Positions 15,669 to 22,910 of a DNA stretch of 64,000 nucleotides are shown here, piece after piece; position 1 is the stretch's first letter; each line of letters opens with the position of its first letter. Below the pieces are notes generated by a model. That model was given only the letters and a program-made list of their open reading frames with translations, searched no databases and was not told where the DNA came from. The translations under genes and the position numbers were made by a program. The DNA is taken from assembly GCA_963847595.1 (NCBI GenBank), contig CAWKAJ010000001.1:124001-188000 (forward strand). Direction: 5' to 3'. This DNA is from JACWAE01 sp963847595. GTDB lineage: Bacteria; Chloroflexota; Dehalococcoidia; SZUA-161.

Positions 15669-18600
15669 ATGAGCAAAAATAAAGCCAGCATCGTCGTTGT
15701 TCTGATAGCGGTAATTCTTGCAATTAGCCTCCCTGGGGTTACATCAATAGCACCTCAAGCTGCAAACGATTGGTCAGCGCATACAACGTTTCATGTTCGT
15801 AGTGATGCAACAACTACCAGTCCAACAGGTCTTTCTCCAGCGCAGATTCAAGAGGCATATAATCTTCCTTCAACAGGCGGTAGTGGAACAATTGCTATCG
15901 TCGATGCCTACGATGATTCAACCATCCAAAATGACTTAGGCAATTTCAGCAGCCAGTTCGGTTTGCCTGTTGCGAATTTCGAAAAACACATGATGAGCCC
16001 AGGAATCCCTACGAACGGTAATTGGGCGCTTGAGATATCGCTTGACGTTGAGTGGGCTCATGCTATAGCCCCAAATGCAAAAATACTATTGGTTGAGGCG
16101 GCGTCAGCTAGCTTAACCGATCTTCTTGCTGCCGTGGATTATGCGCGAAACCGCTCGGATGTAGTAGCTGTATCGATGAGCTGGGGGCAATCCGAGTTCG
16201 CCAACGAATCGGCCTACGATTCCCATTTCAACAGCGCCTATGGAGCAACCTTTTTCGCCGCCGCCGGGGATACTGCCTCAGCGGTGATGTGGCCTGCAGC
16301 TTCACCCAATGTAGTCGGGGTGGGCGGAACAACCCTCAGTTTTTCAGGCGGTTCGTTTGTTTCAGAGACTGCGTGGAGTGGAGGTGGCGGTGGTCTGAGC
16401 AGGTATGAAAGTGAGCCATCATACCAAGTATCGTACGGCATACCGGGCGCAAATGGGAAACGTGGTGTTCCGGATGTTTCGTACGACGCGGATCCGACGA
16501 ATTCAGGCGTATCAGTATATGACAGCACTCGTTACTCTGGTGCGACGGGATGGTGGCAGGTCGGTGGAACAAGCGTGGGTGCACCACAATGGGCAGCGAT
16601 CCAATCTCTAGGACTTTCGGCATCGAACAACAACTTCTATCAAGATGCAAAGTCAGCAAGCTATTCTTCTTACTTCCGAGATATAACGACAGGATCCAAT
16701 GGACACCCTGCAACTACAGGTTACGATTATGTTACGGGTTTAGGTAGCCCTCTCACCACCAATTATACGCCAACACCGACGCCGACGCCAACACCGACGC
16801 CGACGCCTACACCAACGCCGACGCCTACACCAACACCAACGCCAACACCAACGCCGACTCCTACACCTACGCCTACGCCGACACCGACTCCTACACCTAC
16901 GCCAACGCCTACTCCAACACCAACACCAACTCCAACGCCCACGCCGACGCCTACACCAACACCTACGCCTACACCTACGCCTACACCTACGCCAACACCA
17001 ACACCAACTCCAACGCCAACACCAACGCCTACACCAACGCCGACGCCTACTCCAACGCCTACACCTACTCCTACGCCAACTCCAACACCATCACCAACGC
17101 CTACGCCGACGCCTACACCTACACCTACGCCAACACCTACACCAACTCCAACGCCTACTCCGACGCCTACACCTACACCTACGCCTACGCCGACTCCAAC
17201 GCCTACACCAACACAGACGCCTACACCAACACCGACGCCTACTCCTACGCCAACACCGACACCAACTCCAACGCCAACACCAACGCCTACTCCGACACCT
17301 ACGCCAACACCGACGCCAACACCTACACTGACTCCGACGCCTACGCCGACACCGACGCCTACTCCGACACCGACGCCAACACCGACACCGACGCCTACTC
17401 CGACACCGACGCCTACGCCTACGCCGACACCAACGCCTACACCGACGCCTACTCCGACACCAACACCAACGCCGACACCGACGCCTACTCCGACGCCAAC
17501 ACCGACACCTACGCCGACACCGACGCCTACGCCAACACCAACGCCTACACCGACGCCTACTCCGACACCAACACCAACGCCGACACCGACGCCTACTCCG
17601 ACGCCAACACCGACACCTACTCCTACACCGACGCCGACTCCTACACCGACGCCGGTCCTGGCCCCGACCATAACAGGGGTAGCCACCAACACCGATGGAA
17701 CGACCATCGCCATCACCTTTAGCAAGGTGATGACTGCCCTCCCGAGCGATGCCGCAACGGAGTTCACCTTTAATGATAATGATGGGATAACTGTTGTAGC
17801 TGGAACTTTCAGTGCTGCGACTCTGGAGTCAAATACAGCCATGCTCGCCCTGACAATCGGTAGCCCTGACATTGCCAATGGTGATATCGCGACTGTCAAC
17901 TATAGTGGCACCGATGTCACGGCAACTGATGGGGGCGTACTAGCAAGCTTCAGCAGCTATCCAGTGACCAACAACGTTTACAGTCCTGGCCCAACTCCGA
18001 CCCCTACACCCACTCTGATGCCGACACCTACCCCCACACCGGCACCCACTTCTACTCCTCCGCCCGCTGGCGGTGGGGGCGGAGGGGGAGGTGCAGTAAT
18101 ACCAACGATGACGCCCAAGCCAACACAGCCGCCATTGGCAACGTCTACACCATTGCCAATAGCAACACCAACACCCACGCCTACATCTACACCTATACCT
18201 AGGCCATCGCCACTTGATTTGTCGGGCAACATAAGCGCTAGTGGCGTAGTACAGCAAACGATGCACTACGCTATTTTAGGTGGGCAGTGTGTTCTTGATA
18301 TTGGGAATGGCACCACTGCGCTGCTGAGCGGAGAGCCATTGCAATCTATAAGGGTGGATGAGGTATCTGTGGGATTCCCGGCTCCTCCGGCAGGAGCTTA
18401 CATCATAGGTTATGCCTATGACTATGGGCCAACTGGCACAACTTTCAATCCGCCGATTACCCTGACGCTGAAGTATGACCCTGGTGAAGTTCCAACAGGG
18501 TTCGATGCCAGTAAGCTGGTTATAGCCTACTACGATACCACGGCCAAAATGTGGCGTGTGCTTCCGTCTACCGTGGACACGGAGAATCATACCGTTACTG

Positions 18601-18815
18601 CACAGATAGGCCACTTCACCATGTTTGCTGTATATGCTCCTGCTCCCAGTGTGATGCCAACCCCGACCATGACATTGGCCCCAACGCCGACGCCGACAAC
18701 AACTCCAGTGGTACCTAGCAAGACTAACACAGGGGTGATCGTTGGCCCCATCATTGCTGTGATAGTAATAGGGCTGGTGGTATACTGGTTCTTGCGTAGA
18801 AGAAGGAAACCATAG
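15669..18815 (+). CDS. Secreted, membrane-anchored sedolisin-like (S53) protease with Pro-Thr repeat stalk
   Basis: Predicted surface protein of 1048 residues. Residues about 1-30 form a signal peptide (basic start, then VVVLIAVILAISL). Residues about 45-365 are an S53 domain: Glu122 and Asp126 (ALEISLDVEW), oxyanion Asp201 (AAGD) and nucleophile Ser302 (GGTSVGAP), with kumamolisin-like spacing but no large pro-domain. Residues about 367-662 are almost pure PT repeats. Residues 664-775 resemble an SWM-type Ig-like domain. A second PT/poly-Gly linker, a beta-rich domain (about 848-990), and a C-terminal membrane helix (GPIIAVIVIGLVVYWFL) with basic tail follow. Acidic-type serine-carboxyl peptidase activity outside the cell is expected. 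It is the only large gene of the tRNA-bounded island. Confidence 0.88.
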   Translation: MSKNKASIVVVLIAVILAISLPGVTSIAPQAANDWSAHTTFHVRSDATTTSPTGLSPAQIQEAYNLPSTGGSGTIAIVDAYDDSTIQNDLGNFSSQFGLPVANFEKHMMSPGIPTNGNWALEISLDVEWAHAIAPNAKILLVEAASASLTDLLAAVDYARNRSDVVAVSMSWGQSEFANESAYDSHFNSAYGATFFAAAGDTASAVMWPAASPNVVGVGGTTLSFSGGSFVSETAWSGGGGGLSRYESEPSYQVSYGIPGANGKRGVPDVSYDADPTNSGVSVYDSTRYSGATGWWQVGGTSVGAPQWAAIQSLGLSASNNNFYQDAKSASYSSYFRDITTGSNGHPATTGYDYVTGLGSPLTTNYTPTPTPTPTPTPTPTPTPTPTPTPTPTPTPTPTPTPTPTPTPTPTPTPTPTPTPTPTPTPTPTPTPTPTPTPTPTPTPTPTPTPTPTPTPTPTPTPTPTPTPTPTPTPSPTPTPTPTPTPTPTPTPTPTPTPTPTPTPTPTPTPTPTPTQTPTPTPTPTPTPTPTPTPTPTPTPTPTPTPTPTPTPTLTPTPTPTPTPTPTPTPTPTPTPTPTPTPTPTPTPTPTPTPTPTPTPTPTPTPTPTPTPTPTPTPTPTPTPTPTPTPTPTPTPTPTPTPTPTPTPTPTPTPTPTPTPTPVLAPTITGVATNTDGTTIAITFSKVMTALPSDAATEFTFNDNDGITVVAGTFSAATLESNTAMLALTIGSPDIANGDIATVNYSGTDVTATDGGVLASFSSYPVTNNVYSPGPTPTPTPTLMPTPTPTPAPTSTPPPAGGGGGGGGAVIPTMTPKPTQPPLATSTPLPIATPTPTPTSTPIPRPSPLDLSGNISASGVVQQTMHYAILGGQCVLDIGNGTTALLSGEPLQSIRVDEVSVGFPAPPAGAYIIGYAYDYGPTGTTFNPPITLTLKYDPGEVPTGFDASKLVIAYYDTTAKMWRVLPSTVDTENHTVTAQIGHFTMFAVYAPAPSVMPTPTMTLAPTPTPTTTPVVPSKTNTGVIVGPIIAVIVIGLVVYWFLRRRRKP
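16765..17655 (+). repeat. Low-complexity ACN-CCN (Thr-Pro) coding repeat
   Basis: About 890 bp of near-continuous alternation of Thr (ACN) and Pro (CCN) codons with varied third bases. It encodes the stalk of the protease. The mixed synonymous codons show it is not a simple fresh microsatellite. The complementary strand is open as a Gly-Val repeat, which is an artefact of the composition. Confidence 0.95.
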
Positions 18816-19000
18816 ACTCCGACCGCAGGCTAAACGACTTCAAGAACCCGATCTGAAGTCTGAAGATTGGTTATAGGTGGTTTCAGAATACCCTGAAAAC
18901 CCCCTGCTTGTTACTGGGCTCATAGAGGGCGGGTTTTATTAGGGAAGCGGCGATCTCGGTTGGCGGTATCAAAGGTTCGAGATGTCGTTGTCCAGGGAAA

Positions 19001-19010
19001 ATGTTTGACA
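19001..19010 (+). repeat. Third copy of the ATGTTTGACA 10-mer
   Basis: Exact match to the two tandem copies at 15315-15335, here 56 bases inside the right 47-bp direct repeat and in the same orientation. It may be an arm-type recombinase site, or a chance match in AT-rich DNA. Confidence 0.3.
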
Positions 19011-19017
19011 CTGGCAC

Positions 19018-19047
19018 AAAAAAACGCCCCTGGTTGTGTCAAGGGGC
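19018..19047 (-). terminator. Rho-independent terminator of the tRNA cluster
   Basis: On the minus strand GCCCCT, a 10-base loop and AGGGGC (19026-19047) are followed one base later by seven T residues (19018-19024). It lies about 20 bases after the tRNA-Val 3' end. Because it is inside the putative island, the mobile DNA would be supplying the terminator for the tRNA transcript. Confidence 0.85.
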
Positions 19048-19067
19048 TTAATTTTACGTTCAGCTAA

Positions 19068-19143
19068 TGGTGGGCGATGGAGGTCTCGAACCTCCGACCT
19101 TCTGTGTGTAAAACAGACGCTCTAACCGCTGAGCTAATCGCCC
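19068..19143 (-). tRNA. tRNA-Val (UAC anticodon)
   Basis: 76-nt cloverleaf with acceptor GGGCGAT/ATCGCCC, D arm GCTC/GAGC, anticodon stem TCTGT/ACAGA with loop TTTACAC (anticodon TAC), T arm GGAGG TTCGAGA CCTCC, discriminator A and encoded CCA. The 3' half is duplicated at 15161-15207, marking it as an integration target. Confidence 0.96.
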
Positions 19144-19145
19144 AC

Positions 19146-19222
19146 TGGCGCGCTTGGCGGGACTCGAACCCGCGACCTTAGCCTCCGCAGGGCTACGCTC
19201 TATCCAATTGAGCTACAAGCGC
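19146..19222 (-). tRNA. tRNA-Arg (GCG anticodon)
   Basis: 77-nt cloverleaf: acceptor GCGCTTG/CAAGCGC, D arm GCTC/GAGC, anticodon stem TAGCC/GGCTA with loop CTGCGGA (anticodon GCG, reading CGC/CGU), T arm GCGGG TTCGAGT CCCGC, discriminator G, encoded CCA. It lies two bases from tRNA-Val, within one transcript. Confidence 0.95.
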
Positions 19223-19240
19223 AAATTTTCTTGAATTCTA

Positions 19241-19326
19241 TGGTGCCGAGGGTGAGATTTGAACTCACATGCCCTTTCGGACACTACGCCCTGAACGTAG
19301 CGCGTCTGCCATTCCGCCACCTCGGC
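19241..19326 (-). tRNA. tRNA-Leu (CAG anticodon)
   Basis: 86-nt class II tRNA: acceptor GCCGAGG/CCTCGGC, anticodon stem CTACG/CGTAG with loop TTCAGGG (anticodon CAG), a long variable arm (TGTCCGAAAGGGCAT), T arm GTGAG TTCAAAT CTCAC, discriminator A and encoded CCA. First gene of the three-tRNA transcript. Confidence 0.96.
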
Positions 19327-19338
19327 TTCCACATGGCA

Positions 19339-19367
19339 ATTATAGCGTGTCGATAAAGGAGGGTCAA
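19339..19367 (-). promoter_or_regulatory. Promoter of the tRNA-Leu-Arg-Val cluster
   Basis: On the minus strand TTGACC (19362-19367), a 17-base spacer and a perfect TATAAT (19339-19344) end 12 bases before the tRNA-Leu 5' end. Spacing and match are those of a strong housekeeping promoter for a stable RNA unit. Confidence 0.85.
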
Positions 19368-19422
19368 ACCACAAAAGGGAATGTGGAGTCTCCCTGAGCT
19401 AGCCTCCGGGATACCCTCGCTG

Positions 19423-20616
19423 CTAACTGTGTCTTTCTACAAAGCGGCCCATGCGACGCAGCGCTTCCTCTATATCCGAAAGCGCCGTAGCATAGCAGCA
19501 GCGCACGTATCCCTCACCACTCTCCCCAAAGGCCTGCCCCGGAACCACAGCTACCTTCTCCTCGACAAGAAGTTTCTCAGCGAACTCCTCCGAAGACAGC
19601 GCAGTCACCTTCACTGAGGGGAAGCAATAGAAGGCGCCCTTCGGCTCGAAGCAGGCAAGTCCGATATCATTTAAACCCTTCAGCATCACCCTCCGGCGGC
19701 GGTCATAGTCGGCTACCATCTCCTTCACCGCAGTCTCGCCAGCCCTCAAGGCCTCGATAGCCGCCATCTGAGCTGTTATGGGTGCGCAGAGCATGGTATA
19801 CTGATGCACCTTGGTCATCGCCTCGATGATCTCCGGTTTGGCTGCAGCGTAGCCTACCCGCCAGCCGGTCATGGCATAGGCCTTGGAGAAACCTCCCATG
19901 AGGATGGTGCGCTCCTTCATGCCGGGGAGGCTGGCAAAGCATGTATGCTCGACCCCATAAACTAACCGATCATAAATCTCGTCCGAGACCACCAGCAAGT
20001 CATGATTTCGAACTGTCTTGGCTATCTCACCCAGTTCGTCTTTCCCCATGACCGCTCCGGTGGGATTATTAGGATAACCTATAAGAATAGCTTTAGTACG
20101 GTCAGTAACACGCTTCTCGATATCAGAAGCTTTGACTTTGAAGTCGTTCTCAACCGTGGTGGGCACCGGCACAAATGTGCCCCCCGCAAGGACAGTGCAG
20201 GGCCCATAGGAGACATATGTAGGGTCTGGTGAGAGAACCTCGTCTTTGGGATCGATAATAGACCTCATCGCCAGGTCAAGCGCTTCGCTCACGCCCACTG
20301 TAATAAGCAACTCGGTATCGGGGTCATATTCCAGATCGTAGCGCGAGCGCAGATGTCGTACCAGCTCCTGCCTCAGCTCCAGCAGCCCTTTGTTCGAGGT
20401 ATACATCGTATAGCCCTTCTCGAGGCTATAGATGCCCGCCTCGCTGACATTCCAGGGTGTGGTAAAGTCAGGCTCACCGACACCTAGCGATATGGCACCT
20501 TCCATCGTGGACAGAATGTCGAAAAACTTCCTGATGCCCGACGGGGAAAGGCTATCGACCCGCCGCGAGATGATGCCGCGGGCACGCTTAGAGCGAACCA
20601 CAGGCCTGGGCGACAT
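19423..20616 (-). CDS. Class I/II pyridoxal-phosphate aminotransferase
   Basis: 397 residues of fold-type I aminotransferase. Visible: substrate-side SLGVGEPDFTTP (residues about 43-54), NPTG in YPNNPTGAVM, the Asp/Tyr pair VVSDEIYDRLVY, and the PLP-Schiff base Lys in GGFSKAYAMTGWRVG. The C-terminal Arg motif EGYVRCCYA binds the substrate carboxylate. It resembles aspartate/aromatic aminotransferases of the AspC/PatA type; the amino acid is not determinable. Start ATG 20616 has GAGGAGG at good spacing. It follows an Lrp-type regulator by 16 bases, so the two probably form an amino-acid-responsive operon. Confidence 0.93.
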   Translation of the reverse strand: MSPRPVVRSKRARGIISRRVDSLSPSGIRKFFDILSTMEGAISLGVGEPDFTTPWNVSEAGIYSLEKGYTMYTSNKGLLELRQELVRHLRSRYDLEYDPDTELLITVGVSEALDLAMRSIIDPKDEVLSPDPTYVSYGPCTVLAGGTFVPVPTTVENDFKVKASDIEKRVTDRTKAILIGYPNNPTGAVMGKDELGEIAKTVRNHDLLVVSDEIYDRLVYGVEHTCFASLPGMKERTILMGGFSKAYAMTGWRVGYAAAKPEIIEAMTKVHQYTMLCAPITAQMAAIEALRAGETAVKEMVADYDRRRRVMLKGLNDIGLACFEPKGAFYCFPSVKVTALSSEEFAEKLLVEEKVAVVPGQAFGESGEGYVRCCYATALSDIEEALRRMGRFVERHS

Positions 20617-20632
20617 GGTATAACCTCCTCTC

Positions 20633-21118
20633 CTACAAGGTCAGCGGCTGCCGCCGCCCCTTCTCACCACCACTATCCAAAATCTCTCCATCCTCCTTAT
20701 ACCTTTTGAGCAGGAAATGGGTCACAGTACCCTGCACCGACTCCAGCGTTGCCAGCTTCTGCCAGACAAAGGCCGCCGCCTCGTGCATGGTCTTGCCCAC
20801 CACAACCACCGCGAGGTCATAGGTCCCCGAGACCAGATACACCGACCTCACCTCAGGGAAACGATAGATGCGCTCGGCGATAGCATCGAAGCCCACATTC
20901 CTCTGGGGCTGAATCTTGACCTCGATGAGGGCCTGTACCCACTCCTCACCCAGCCTCTCCCAGTTGATTATGGTCTTGTATTTGAGGATAACCTTGTCTC
21001 TTTCCGCCTTATCTATGGTTTTTTCAACCTCGTCCACAGATAGGCCTGTCATGTTAGCTATCTGCTCCGGGGTCGCTCTGGCATCCTTCTCCATGACTTT
21101 GAGAACTTCTTTATTCAT
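20633..21118 (-). CDS. Lrp/AsnC family transcriptional regulator
   Basis: 161 residues: an N-terminal winged HTH (DARATPEQIANMTGLSVDEVEKTIDKAERDKVI, residues about 9-45) and an AsnC ligand-sensing (RAM) domain with VRSVYLVSGTYDLAVVVVG (about 89-107). The ATG at 21118 is preferred because GAGGTGAG lies 5 bases upstream; a GTG three codons earlier overlaps that site. It probably controls the downstream aminotransferase gene in response to an amino acid. Confidence 0.9.
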   Translation of the reverse strand: MNKEVLKVMEKDARATPEQIANMTGLSVDEVEKTIDKAERDKVILKYKTIINWERLGEEWVQALIEVKIQPQRNVGFDAIAERIYRFPEVRSVYLVSGTYDLAVVVVGKTMHEAAAFVWQKLATLESVQGTVTHFLLKRYKEDGEILDSGGEKGRRQPLTL

Positions 21119-21142
21119 GGTACTCACCTCACCCCTTATAGT

Positions 21143-21200
21143 CCCCTCTCCTTGAAGGAGAGGGGGGATTAAAGCACCTCAGGGCAGTTCATAAATTGCC
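21143..21200. repeat. Two intergenic hairpins
   Basis: CCCCTCTCCT/AGGAGAGGGG (21143-21165, 3-base loop) followed by GGGCAGTT/AATTGCCC (21182-21200, one mismatch) ending in CCCCTACA. They lie between the end of the gatA unit and the Lrp gene, and the second shares the GCCCCTAC end of other hairpins in this window. They may act as a transcription terminator. Confidence 0.55.
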
Positions 21201-21218
21201 CCTACATTTTGCATTTGG

Positions 21219-21449
21219 TCAGCCTTTTGTCAACTCGAACGCTGACCATTCATCGCCACGCTCATTGTAACTGAGAATGAAAAACCTGCTATCCTCAGTG
21301 ACTACCTTAAACAGCCTAGCCCCTGGCTCCTGCCACTCCTTTTCAATCTGCTTCACTTTGTGTTCGATGCCTTCCCACACAATGGATTCTGGCCGCTCGG
21401 CGTAGGTATGGCCCGAATAACAAGTGACCTGGACAGGCTTAACTGCCAT
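21219..21449 (-). CDS. Small conserved-looking protein of unknown function
   Basis: 76 residues starting MAVKPVQVTCYSGHTYAERP, with the segment VWEGIEHKVKQIEKEW and a C-terminal FKVVTEDSRFFILSYNERGDEWSAFEL. The alternation looks like a small beta-rich fold with no membrane segment. I do not recognise the family with certainty; the pattern recalls small DUF6504-like proteins. It begins one base after the gatA stop and is therefore the last gene of the gatC-acs-gatA unit. Confidence 0.75.
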   Translation of the reverse strand: MAVKPVQVTCYSGHTYAERPESIVWEGIEHKVKQIEKEWQEPGARLFKVVTEDSRFFILSYNERGDEWSAFELTKG

Positions 21450-22910
21450 CTATATCTTTGGCCTCTGCTTTTGCCAGCCTGTCGCCTGCTCATAGGTGTA
21501 GGCGACCCGAAACAGCGTTTCTTCGGAGAAAGGCTTGCCCAGAATCTGCATGCCCACGGGAAGACCGTTCGCAAACCCTGCCGGCACGGACATCCCGGGG
21601 ATGCCGGCGATGTTTATAGGCAAGGTGCACACATCGCTCAGATACATCTGTAGCGGGTCATCAGTCTTCTCCCCGATACGGAATGGCACCGTAGGAGAGG
21701 TAGGAGTAATCAGCGCATCGTATTTCGTGAAAGCCTGAGCGAACTCCCTGCTGATGAGAGTACGCACCTTCTGCGCCTTGAGATAGTAAGCCTCATAATA
21801 GCCAGCGGAGAGAGCGTAGGTACCCAGCATGATGCGCCGCTTCACCTCCGGGCCAAAACCGTACTGGCGGGTCTTCTCCATGGCATCCCACATATTCTCA
21901 GCTTCCCTGGCAGAGAAGCCATACTTAACACCATCGTAACGCGCCAGGTTAGCCATAGCCTCTGACGGCGCGATGATATAGTAGCAGGCAAGCGCAAAGG
22001 AAGTATGAGGCAGCGATACCTCCCACTCAACCTTTGCTCCCAAATCCTCCAGCTTGGCGATAGCCTGCCGCATAACCTGCTCCACGCCGCTCTCCATGCC
22101 TTTGACGAAGTACTCCTTGGGCACGCCGATGCGCAACCCTTTAAGGTCTGGCACGAGCGACTTCGTATAATCTGGCACAGGCTGGTCTACGGATGTAGAA
22201 TCCCTGGGGTCGTGGCCAGCGATAACATTCATCACTAAGGCGCAGTCTGTCACGTCTTTGGTCAGTGGCCCTATCTGGTCGAGGGAACTGGCGAAGGCGA
22301 CCAGCCCATACCTGGAGACAAGCCCGTATGTAGGCTTGAGCCCGACGACGCTGCAAAAGCCCGCAGGCTGACGGATGCTGCCTCCGGTATCCGAGCCCAA
22401 GGCATAAACAGCTTCCCCCGCAGCTACCGATGCCGCCGAGCCACCGCTACTCCCGCCGGGGACACGGTTCAAATCCCAGGGGTTGTGGGTAGCGAAGAAG
22501 GCTGAGTTCTCTGTAGAAGAGCCCATAGCGAACTCGTCCATATTCCCCTTGCCCAGCATGACCATCCCTGCAGCCTTCAACCTCTCCACCACAGTAGCAT
22601 CGTAGGGCGGCACGAAGTTCTGCAACATCTTCGAGGAGCAGGTGGTCTTCACCCCCCTGGTGCACATATTGTCCTTGATCAGCGCCGGGATGCCGGTCAA
22701 AGGAGACAACTTGCCGGCTTTTATCAGCTCATCAGCCTTCCGAGCCTGGGCCAGGGCTGCTTCCTCGGTTATGGTCACGAAGCAACGCACCTTGTCCTCA
22801 ACATGGTGTATGCGCTCGAGCACCCCTTTAGTCAACTCGACCGATGATAGCTCACGCTTCTTAAGCAGCTGGTGTGCTTCGTGAATTGTAAGGTCGTATT
22901 TAGAAATCAT
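21450..22910 (-). CDS. gatA: Asp-tRNA(Asn)/Glu-tRNA(Gln) amidotransferase subunit A
   Basis: Amidase subunit of GatCAB, which releases ammonia from glutamine for transamidation of mischarged tRNA. The 486 residues show the amidase signature GGSSGGSAASVAAGEAVYALGSDTGGSIRQPA with the Ser-cisSer-Lys triad (Lys in PALIKDNM). The ATG at 22910 shares one base with the preceding TGA and has AGGA about 7 bases upstream. It follows an acyl-CoA synthetase gene, with gatC further upstream; gatB is not in this window. Confidence 0.95.
   Translation of the reverse strand: MISKYDLTIHEAHQLLKKRELSSVELTKGVLERIHHVEDKVRCFVTITEEAALAQARKADELIKAGKLSPLTGIPALIKDNMCTRGVKTTCSSKMLQNFVPPYDATVVERLKAAGMVMLGKGNMDEFAMGSSTENSAFFATHNPWDLNRVPGGSSGGSAASVAAGEAVYALGSDTGGSIRQPAGFCSVVGLKPTYGLVSRYGLVAFASSLDQIGPLTKDVTDCALVMNVIAGHDPRDSTSVDQPVPDYTKSLVPDLKGLRIGVPKEYFVKGMESGVEQVMRQAIAKLEDLGAKVEWEVSLPHTSFALACYYIIAPSEAMANLARYDGVKYGFSAREAENMWDAMEKTRQYGFGPEVKRRIMLGTYALSAGYYEAYYLKAQKVRTLISREFAQAFTKYDALITPTSPTVPFRIGEKTDDPLQMYLSDVCTLPINIAGIPGMSVPAGFANGLPVGMQILGKPFSEETLFRVAYTYEQATGWQKQRPKI

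Larger units (their letters stand above)
15161..19112. mobile_element. Probable integrated island bounded by tRNA-Val 3'-half direct repeats
   Basis: A 47-bp sequence is present twice in the same orientation, at 15161-15207 and 19066-19112. The right copy is the 3' half of the intact tRNA-Val gene, from anticodon loop through CCA plus two bases; the left copy is an orphan fragment. This is the classical footprint of tyrosine-recombinase integration at a tRNA 3' end, which leaves a reconstituted tRNA on one side. The roughly 3.9 kb between the copies holds one large gene, a secreted protease, and no recognisable integrase, so it appears to be a remnant or a non-autonomous element. Confidence 0.7.

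Noticed and set aside
16763..17899. 378-codon frame on the minus strand made of Gly-Val repeats
   Set aside because: It is the exact complement of the Thr-Pro coding repeat; alternation of ACN/CCN leaves the other strand open by composition. No start site or non-repetitive domain.
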